A DNA stretch of 64,000 nucleotides, taken from Pseudactinotalea suaedae (GTDB taxonomy: Bacteria; Actinomycetota; Actinomycetes; Actinomycetales; Beutenbergiaceae). The position numbers and the translations under genes were made by a program. The notes beneath the pieces were generated by a model. That model made no database searches and was not told the origin of the DNA. It saw only the letters and a list, made by a program, of their open reading frames with translations. Positions 58,404 through 64,000 of the stretch are shown piece by piece. Positions within the stretch are counted from its first letter, which is position 1. Each line of letters begins with the position of its first letter. The stretch spans positions 248,001 to 312,000 of the forward strand of contig NZ_WNXY01000007.1 in the NCBI RefSeq assembly GCF_009733815.1, given 5' to 3'.

Positions 58404-58754
58404 TCAGCCCGCGCTGTGGTTGATCTGCCTGAGCTGCTTGAGCTGCTTCAGCTTGCGACGCTCCCGTTCCGAGAGCCCGCCCCAGATCCCGAAGCGCTCG
58501 TCGTGCATCAGGGCGTACTCCAGGCACTCCGCGCGCACCTCGCACGAGGAGCAGACACGCTTGGCCTCACGGGTCGAGCCGCCCTTCTCAGGGAAGAACG
58601 CCTCCGGATCGGTCTGCGCGCACAACGCTCGTTCCTGCCACCCGAGGACGCCGTCGTCCTCCTCGACCCCGAACATCGCGACGAAAGGGGAGGGCGCTGC
58701 TGGCTGCGGCGCGTCGCCGTAGCTCAGCGGACCGTCCCCGAGTATGTTCCACAC
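58404..58754 (-). CDS. WhiB family iron-sulfur transcription factor (WhiB2/WhmD-like)
   Basis: The 116-residue protein has the WhiB cysteine set Cys45, Cys68, Cys71 and Cys77, the GIWGG turn (89-93) and a basic C-terminal tail RERRKLKQLKQLRQI that binds DNA. WhiB2/WhmD-type proteins control septation and differentiation with sigma factors. The GTG at 58754 is tentative; an internal ATG at codon 27 is an alternative. It is divergent from the TIGR03089 gene. Confidence 0.93.
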   Translation of the reverse strand: MWNILGDGPLSYGDAPQPAAPSPFVAMFGVEEDDGVLGWQERALCAQTDPEAFFPEKGGSTREAKRVCSSCEVRAECLEYALMHDERFGIWGGLSERERRKLKQLKQLRQINHSAG

Positions 58755-59032
58755 CGCCGGTACCCCTCATCTCAGTCGATGTACATGCCCCGCTGGCTGC
58801 TGCCTCGTGGCGATCACGCGCTGCCGACCTTGCCAGCACCTCTCGCCGCTGCTGCCTGCTGGTCCTGCCTTTCGGTCAGGCATCGTGCCCGCCGCACCTG
58901 CCCGGTCCCGATGCCGCCTTCACGATGGGGCCTTCGCGATGCTGCTCAGAAGGTCATCCGTGTGCGGTACCCCTAAATTACACGCGTGTTATCCCCCGGA
59001 GTCAAGCCCGCGGCGTGCTATACCTCGGCGTC
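58755..59032. other. divergent intergenic region between whiB and TIGR03089
   Basis: This 278-bp region carries both promoters. GAGGGG and GGTACC lie just before the whiB GTG, and CTATACCTC precedes the TIGR03089 GTG. No further gene or strong structure was seen. Confidence 0.5.
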
Positions 59033-59674
59033 GTGACCCCTCCCGTGCTCGCCACGCTCTCCCGGTGGGAGCCCAGCAGCCCCCGGCTCACCTGGTACGG
59101 CGAGGCCGACGAGCGCGTCGAGCTCTCCGGTCGGGTGCTGTCGAACTGGGTGATCAAGGCGGCGAACCTGCTGACCAGCGAGTGCGGCGCCGGCCCGGGA
59201 ACGACCGTGCAGATCGACCTGCCGGCGCACTGGCGCCTGCTCGTGTGGACCCTCGGTTCCTGGGCGGTCGGCGCCGCGGTCGCGCTGGGCGGCGAGCAGG
59301 GCACCGCTCCCGATGTCGTGGTCACGCAGCGTCTCGAGCCATGGCTCGACGCCGGAGCGGGCGATCTGGTGGCGGTCACGTTGCCGGCCCTCGCGCGGGC
59401 GTGGCCGACGCCGCTGCCCGCGGGGGTCATCGACGGCGCCGCCGAGCTGATGGGGCAGCCCGACCAGCCGCTGTTCGCGGTGCCGCCGCTGCACGGCGGT
59501 GCCGTGGCCCAGGGCCACGGCGAGCGCGTGCTGCTGGTGGCCGAGGACCCCGCGACGCTCGTCGAGCGCGCCTGGGCCTGCTGGGAGCAGGGTGGCTCCG
59601 CCGTCGTCGCGACGCCACGGTCTGCGGCCGAGCTGGACTCGATCCGGAGCCAGGAGGCCGTCAGGGCACCGTGA
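59033..59674 (+). CDS. TIGR03089 family protein
   Basis: The 213-residue protein resembles the N-terminal part of ANL (AMP-binding) enzymes but is truncated, as in the actinobacterial TIGR03089 family. It carries TWYGEADERVELSGRVLSNW and LVWTLGSWAVGAAVAL. It lacks the adenylation loops, so catalysis is unlikely. The GTG at 59033 is preceded by TATACC with about eight bases between (a likely leaderless start). Its 3' end overlaps manA by 14 bases. Confidence 0.78.
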   Translation: MTPPVLATLSRWEPSSPRLTWYGEADERVELSGRVLSNWVIKAANLLTSECGAGPGTTVQIDLPAHWRLLVWTLGSWAVGAAVALGGEQGTAPDVVVTQRLEPWLDAGAGDLVAVTLPALARAWPTPLPAGVIDGAAELMGQPDQPLFAVPPLHGGAVAQGHGERVLLVAEDPATLVERAWACWEQGGSAVVATPRSAAELDSIRSQEAVRAP

Positions 59675-60845
59675 CCTGCGCGAGCCGCCCCTCACCCTCG
59701 AGCACCACCGGGGTCGGCGACGCCGCCACGAACGCGGCCTCACCACGACGCAGGCTCAGCCGGTCGGTCCCGTGCCGGGCGACGACGTCGCCGTCCAGCG
59801 AGATCAGCACGCGTGGCCCGCGTCCGGGGATGACCACCGGGCCACCCTGACAGGTGGCGACCGCGAGCTCGAAGTCGTCGACCGGGGCGTAGAACATCTC
59901 GACGTCGTCGTTCACGTGCTCGGCCGCGATCCGGACCGGCGGCGCCGCGATCCAGTCGACCGTGCGCAGCACCTCGTCGGCGTCGACGTGCTTGGGTGTC
60001 AGACCGGCGCGCAGCACGTTGTCCGAGCTGGCCATCACCTCGACGCCCAGACCCGAGAGGTAGCAGTGCACGCCGCCGGCCGGCACGAACAGGGCTTCTC
60101 CCGGGCGCAGCGTGACCGGGTTCATCAGCAGCGACGCCACGGCGCCGACGTCGCCGGGGAACGCCTCCGCGAGCCGGGCGACGATCCGGTCGGCACGCAC
60201 CGAGGGCGACGTGCCGGCGGCCAGACGTGCGGCGACGGCGGCCACGGTCTCGGCGACCGCGGCCGCCGTCGGGCACGTCGCCGGGTCGAGGAGCCGCGTG
60301 AACGCGGCCCTGACCCCGGCCGGGCCGATGTCGGTGCGGAGGTCGGCGAACAGGTCCCAGGCGAGCGGGGTCTGCAGCCCGGCCAGCATCTCGGTGGCGC
60401 GGCGCGCGGTGCGGAACCCGGCGAGCGCCTCGAACGGCTCGAGCGCGAACAGCATCTCGGGCTTGTGGTTGGCGTCGGGGTACCGGCGGTGCGGCACGTC
60501 GCGCGGGATGCCTGCGGCCTCCTCCTGCTCGAACCCCGCAGCGGCCTGCTCGAGGCTGGGATGCACCTGCAGCGAGAGCGGGCTGGCGGGGGCGATCAGC
60601 TTGACGAGGTACGGCAGCTGCGGTCCGAACCGGCTGAGCACCCCGCGACCGAGGTGGCCGTCGGGGTCGGCCTCGATCAGCGCCCGCAACGACGAGCCGG
60701 ACTCCAGCGTGGCCGGTGCGCTCGCATGGGCACCGAACCAGACCTCCGCCACCGGGTCGGCCGCGGCCGGCTCACCGAGCAGAGCCGGGATCGCCGTGCG
60801 CGACCCCCACGCGTACGCCTGCCGGGCGCCGGCCAGCCTGTGCAT
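59661..60845 (-). CDS. manA: mannose-6-phosphate isomerase, class I
   Basis: The 394-residue cupin-type enzyme has zinc-site residues Gln93 and His95 (LQVHP), Glu130 (HKPEM) and a downstream GGVHCYL histidine. It converts fructose-6-phosphate and mannose-6-phosphate, feeding GDP-mannose with manB. The ATG at 60845 is preferred because AGGGG lies seven bases upstream; two GTGs lie just before it. It is divergent from wecB, 60 bp apart. Confidence 0.93.
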   Translation of the reverse strand: MHRLAGARQAYAWGSRTAIPALLGEPAAADPVAEVWFGAHASAPATLESGSSLRALIEADPDGHLGRGVLSRFGPQLPYLVKLIAPASPLSLQVHPSLEQAAAGFEQEEAAGIPRDVPHRRYPDANHKPEMLFALEPFEALAGFRTARRATEMLAGLQTPLAWDLFADLRTDIGPAGVRAAFTRLLDPATCPTAAAVAETVAAVAARLAAGTSPSVRADRIVARLAEAFPGDVGAVASLLMNPVTLRPGEALFVPAGGVHCYLSGLGVEVMASSDNVLRAGLTPKHVDADEVLRTVDWIAAPPVRIAAEHVNDDVEMFYAPVDDFELAVATCQGGPVVIPGRGPRVLISLDGDVVARHGTDRLSLRRGEAAFVAASPTPVVLEGEGRLAQVTVP

Positions 60846-60905
60846 CACCACGCCCCTGCCCCTGGTGTCACCACTGGGATCCTCACGCGTGGCAGGCTAC
60901 CGGGC

Positions 60906-61955
60906 GTGAAGATCCTCAGCGTGGTCGGCGCCCGACCCCAGTTCGTCAAGCTCGCCCCGGTCGCGGACGCGATCACCGCGGCCGGTGCCGAGCACGTCAT
61001 CGTCCACACCGGCCAGCACTACGACCCGCTGCTCTCGGACGTGTTCTTCGACGACCTCGCGATCCCGAGCCCCGACGTGCACCTCGGGGTCGGGTCGGGC
61101 AGCCACGGCAAGCAGACCGGAGCGATCCTGGCCGCGCTCGACGACGTCCTGGCCGCGCACAGCCCCGACTGGGTGCTGGTCTACGGCGACACCAACTCCA
61201 CGCTCGCCGCCGCGGTCTCGGCGGTCAAGATGCACCTGCCGCTGGCTCACCTGGAGGCGGGGCTGCGCTCGTTCAACCGGGCGATGCCCGAGGAGCACAA
61301 CCGCGTGCTGACCGACCACGCCGCGGACCTGCTGCTCGCACCCACCCAGGTCGCCCTCGGCCATCTGCGCGACGAGGGCCTGGCCGACCGGACGGTCGTG
61401 GTGGGCGATGTGATGACCGACGTGCTCTACCGCACCCGCGGGCGCGCCGATCCGCTGCCAGGGGCCGAGGAGGCGGTCGTCGCGACGATCCACCGCGCCG
61501 AGAACACCGACGACCCGGAGCGGCTCGCCGCGATCGTCGCCGAGCTCGCCGGTCTGGTCGCCGGCGGTCGCCGGGTGCTGCTGCTGGCCCACCCGCGGCT
61601 GCGTGCGAAGGCCGCCGCGGCCGGGATCGACCTGACCGCCGGGGGCGTCGAGGCACGCGACCCGCTCGCCTACCCGGCGCTGGTGGCCACGGTGGCGGCG
61701 TCGCAGGGTGTGGTCACCGACTCGGGCGGCCTCCAGAAGGAGGCGTTCCTGCTGCAGGTCCCGTGCACGACGGTGCGGACCGAGACCGAGTGGACCGAGA
61801 CCGTCGACCTCGGCTGGAACGTGCTCGTGGAGCCGGGCGGGATCGCCGCCGCCGCGGCCCGCCCCCGTCCCGCCGATGTCGATGCCGCCCCCTACGGCAC
61901 CGGCGACGCGGCCGAGCGTGCGGTCGCGGCCCTGGCGGACCACCTCCCCCGCTGA
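60906..61955 (+). CDS. wecB: UDP-N-acetylglucosamine 2-epimerase (non-hydrolysing)
   Basis: The 349-residue enzyme has the WecB marks VVGARPQFVKLAPV, HTGQHYD, VYGDTNSTLAAA, LEAGLRSFNRAMPEEHNR and TDSGGLQKEA. It interconverts UDP-GlcNAc and UDP-ManNAc for cell-wall or capsule glycans. The GTG at 60906 has CAGGCT seven bases upstream, and the long in-frame extension to the left is not homologous. It lies next to the two glycosyltransferases, which could use the product. Confidence 0.93.
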   Translation: MKILSVVGARPQFVKLAPVADAITAAGAEHVIVHTGQHYDPLLSDVFFDDLAIPSPDVHLGVGSGSHGKQTGAILAALDDVLAAHSPDWVLVYGDTNSTLAAAVSAVKMHLPLAHLEAGLRSFNRAMPEEHNRVLTDHAADLLLAPTQVALGHLRDEGLADRTVVVGDVMTDVLYRTRGRADPLPGAEEAVVATIHRAENTDDPERLAAIVAELAGLVAGGRRVLLLAHPRLRAKAAAAGIDLTAGGVEARDPLAYPALVATVAASQGVVTDSGGLQKEAFLLQVPCTTVRTETEWTETVDLGWNVLVEPGGIAAAAARPRPADVDAAPYGTGDAAERAVAALADHLPR

Positions 61956-62004
61956 GGCCCACCGCACCCGGGAAGCGCAGCGGGGTGTCGAGCGATCGTC
62001 CCGG

Positions 62005-63087
62005 TCAGCGCACCAGCACCGACGCGGCCATCAGCCGCAGCGGCGCCTCGCGCGCCAGCACGCGCGAGGGGTCGGCGGTGAGCAACGTGCGCGGCCGGCC
62101 GTGGCGGCGGCGCGCGTGCGCGAGGGCGATCAGCTGCTCGGCGTCGCCGGAGCCGTCGAGGATGCGGTCGAGCAGGGTGCGGTCGGCGAGCGAGAGGACC
62201 GCCGCCATCCCGGGCGCGGCGGCGAGCAGCTCACGTGCCACGGCGGCGAGTGCGGCCCGCTCCTGCGCGGTCCACCACGCCGGGTCGCTCCGGTTCAGCA
62301 CAGCGCCGAAGAGGTGGATGCGGGTCAGCTTGACGCAGACCGATCGCCGCTCGGCCAGCCCGAGCGCCGTGAACCAGGTGCGGCGCAGGAGCCGCCGCAC
62401 GAACGCGAGCTCGTCGGCGATCGGACGGGTCGCGGTGGTCACCCGGTCCGCGGCGTCGCCACCGATCTCGTAGGCCGGTCCCGATCGGTCGAACACCACC
62501 CGCCCTCCGAACCACAGTCGCGTCACGAAGCCGACGTCCTCACCGACCGCCACGGCGTCCATCCGCAGCCCCAGCCGCGAGATCGCGGCGCGCGAGATCA
62601 GTCCGAGCGGAGCGCTGCGGTAGCTGAGCCGGTCACGGACCGGGTGCAGGACCCCGCGCCGCCACGGCCTGGTGGGCGGGGTCGGCACCACGCGGCCGTC
62701 GTCGTGCTCGAGCCGGGCGATCACGGCGTCGGCGCGGTGCTTGCGCGCGAGCCAGAACCAGGAGGCGACGGCGCCCGGCGCCAGGGTGTCGTCCGAACCC
62801 ATCACGCAGACGTACTCGGCCTCGGCGGCCTCGATGCCCGCGTTGAACGGCCCGGCCGGTGACCTCGTGCCGTCGCGGTGCTCCAGGAACCTCACCTGGT
62901 CCCGGTGCTGCTGCGGGAGCGCGGCGGCGATCTCCGCCGCCGGCACGTCGTGGCAGACGACGGTGAGCCGCACCCCCTCGCCGTTGTGGTCGAGCACCGA
63001 ACGGACGGCCCTGGCGATCGGCCGGGCAGGGTCGTGCACGGCGATGACGACGTCGACCCCGACCGCCACCGGCTCAGCAGCGGTCAC
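62005..63087 (-). CDS. GT2 family glycosyltransferase
   Basis: The 360-residue protein has an N-terminal GT-A domain (VDVVIAVHDPARPIARAVRS, the DxD-like MGSDDTLAPGA near residues 100-110) and a helical C-terminal half. The acceptor is unknown; the context suggests surface polysaccharide or glycolipid assembly. The GTG at 63087 overlaps the upstream GT4 stop (GTGA). Its 3' end converges with wecB, with 49 bp between stops. Confidence 0.85.
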   Translation of the reverse strand: MTAAEPVAVGVDVVIAVHDPARPIARAVRSVLDHNGEGVRLTVVCHDVPAAEIAAALPQQHRDQVRFLEHRDGTRSPAGPFNAGIEAAEAEYVCVMGSDDTLAPGAVASWFWLARKHRADAVIARLEHDDGRVVPTPPTRPWRRGVLHPVRDRLSYRSAPLGLISRAAISRLGLRMDAVAVGEDVGFVTRLWFGGRVVFDRSGPAYEIGGDAADRVTTATRPIADELAFVRRLLRRTWFTALGLAERRSVCVKLTRIHLFGAVLNRSDPAWWTAQERAALAAVARELLAAAPGMAAVLSLADRTLLDRILDGSGDAEQLIALAHARRRHGRPRTLLTADPSRVLAREAPLRLMAASVLVR

Positions 63088-64000
63088 CGCGACCTCAGCA
63101 GGTGGCGGTACTCGGCCACGTACCCCTCTGCGATGCGCACAGGCGCGAAGCGGTCGCCGATCGTCGCGGCGATCTCGGCGGCCGTCAGGTGCTGGGTGCG
63201 GCGGTGCAGGTCGGTGATCGCGTCGGCGTAGGCCTGCGGCGTCTGCTCGCCGACCAGCGTCCCCACCGCGGGGTCGATGTACTCCCCCTGGCCGCCGGTC
63301 GCCCCGACGACCACCGGCCGCCCGTGCACGAGCGCCTCGGCCGCGGACACGCAGAAGTTGTCGCCGCGGGTGGGAAGCACGAACATGTCGGCCGCCTCGA
63401 GTGCAGCGGTGACACCCGCCGGGTCCTGCGGACCGGCGAGCTCGACGACCTCGCTCACCCGGAGCCGCCGGGCCAGCCTGGTCACCTTGCGAGCGAGGGG
63501 ACCGCCACCGACCCAGATCAGTCGTGCGGGCACGCCCCGGTCGCGCAGCTCGGCGATCGTGCGGACCGCCAGCAGCGGGTCCTTGCGCTCGACCAGTCCC
63601 CCGACGGCCACGAGCCGCAGCTCCTCGGCGGGGCGCAGCGGCCTCCCGGTCACGTGCTCCCGGGGCGGCACGATGCACCCGATGGTCGCGGTGCGACGCG
63701 GGTACCGCGCGCGGCGGATGGGACGGGCCAGGTAGTCGCACACCGCGGTCACGGTCTGCGGCGCGCGCAGCAGCAGCTTCACGAGCCCGACGGCGGGGCG
63801 CAGCGGCAGCACCACCGTGCGCGGGTTGGTCAGGCCGGACCAGTGCTCGGTGTGCAGCCACGGCGTGCCCACGCGTGCCACCACCAGCGGTGCGAGCGAG
63901 GACATCGCCATCGAGTGCACCACGTCGGCGCCCGCCAGCAGTCGCGGCAGCGTGCGCGCGACCCGGATGATGTCGAGCGGGTCGAGCGGGTTCATCGGCA
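63084..64000 (-). CDS. GT4 family glycosyltransferase, 5' end beyond the window
   Basis: At least 304 residues of a GT-B glycosyltransferase are present, and the reading frame is still open at the right edge. Visible are HSMAMSSLAPLVVARVGTPW and TEHWSG in the N-terminal domain, and VAVGGLVERKDPLLAVRTI, GGGPL and PTRGDNFCVSAAEAL in the nucleotide-sugar domain. It probably adds a hexose to a membrane acceptor together with the following GT2. The internal ATG at 63995 is not taken as the start. Confidence 0.85.
   Translation of the reverse strand, partial: PMNPLDPLDIIRVARTLPRLLAGADVVHSMAMSSLAPLVVARVGTPWLHTEHWSGLTNPRTVVLPLRPAVGLVKLLLRAPQTVTAVCDYLARPIRRARYPRRTATIGCIVPPREHVTGRPLRPAEELRLVAVGGLVERKDPLLAVRTIAELRDRGVPARLIWVGGGPLARKVTRLARRLRVSEVVELAGPQDPAGVTAALEAADMFVLPTRGDNFCVSAAEALVHGRPVVVGATGGQGEYIDPAVGTLVGEQTPQAYADAITDLHRRTQHLTAAEIAATIGDRFAPVRIAEGYVAEYRHLLRSR

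Overview
The window is high-GC actinobacterial DNA. The order mtrA-mtrB-lpqB-comF-hpf-secA, a WhiB regulator, families known only from actinobacteria (Rv3235-like, DUF3499, DUF5719, TIGR03089) and many leaderless starts point to the order Micrococcales. Beutenbergia- or Cellulomonas-like organisms fit best; this placement is inference from gene content, not a database match. No rRNA, tRNA, CRISPR array, insertion sequence or integrase was seen, and base composition is uniform throughout. Layout: 1-2.5 kb holds a cut-off aldose 1-epimerase-like gene, an AlkZ-like HTH_42 protein, RidA and a small membrane protein. 2.6-11.8 kb is a leftward carbohydrate operon: GntR regulator, lipoprotein sugar-binding protein, two ABC permeases, short-chain dehydrogenase, glucarate dehydratase-like enolase-superfamily enzyme, CE7 acetyl esterase and a six-hairpin glycosidase-like protein. 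It looks like uptake, deacetylation, hydrolysis and oxidative breakdown of an acetylated, probably uronate-bearing, oligosaccharide. 11.9-13.2 kb holds a secreted propeller-like protein whose 3' end is ringed by four copies of a 12-bp motif. 13.4-18.8 kb is conserved actinobacterial housekeeping: HisN-type phosphatase, DUF6912-like protein, CpaE-like ATPase, SAF/CpaB-like protein, excisionase-type HTH protein, LysM protein and Rv3235-like protein. 18.8-28.9 kb runs secA, a YcaQ-like HTH_42 protein, hpf (with a possible leader peptide), a comF-like gene, lpqB, mtrB and mtrA, all leftward. 29.1-34.5 kb is a rightward operon of a multi-pass membrane protein, DUF4129, DUF4350, a MoxR ATPase and DUF58, followed by SpoIIM-like and RDD proteins. 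36.5-45.9 kb holds nhaA and a second leftward glycan operon: LplB/LplC-type permeases, solute-binding lipoprotein, YesL, GH2 beta-galactosidase-like enzyme and a ROK regulator. Its promoter is covered by a palindrome. 46-64 kb returns to conserved genes: ahcY, MalY/PatB-type C-S lyase, CDF transporter, phosphomannomutase, DUF3499, metallopeptidase-family protein, a regulator with a 46-residue upstream ORF, DUF5719, a 1238-residue glycosyltransferase membrane protein with a coding minisatellite, whiB, TIGR03089, manA, wecB and two glycosyltransferases that continue past the right edge. manA, manB, wecB and the glycosyltransferases suggest mannose- and N-acetylmannosamine-containing cell-surface polysaccharide. 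The non-textbook signals are mostly regulatory: 3' hairpins after both sugar-binding-protein genes, -10 boxes six to seven bases from the start codon (two of which reuse the TAG stop codon of the preceding gene), the duplicated inverted-motif cluster, and operator-like palindromes.
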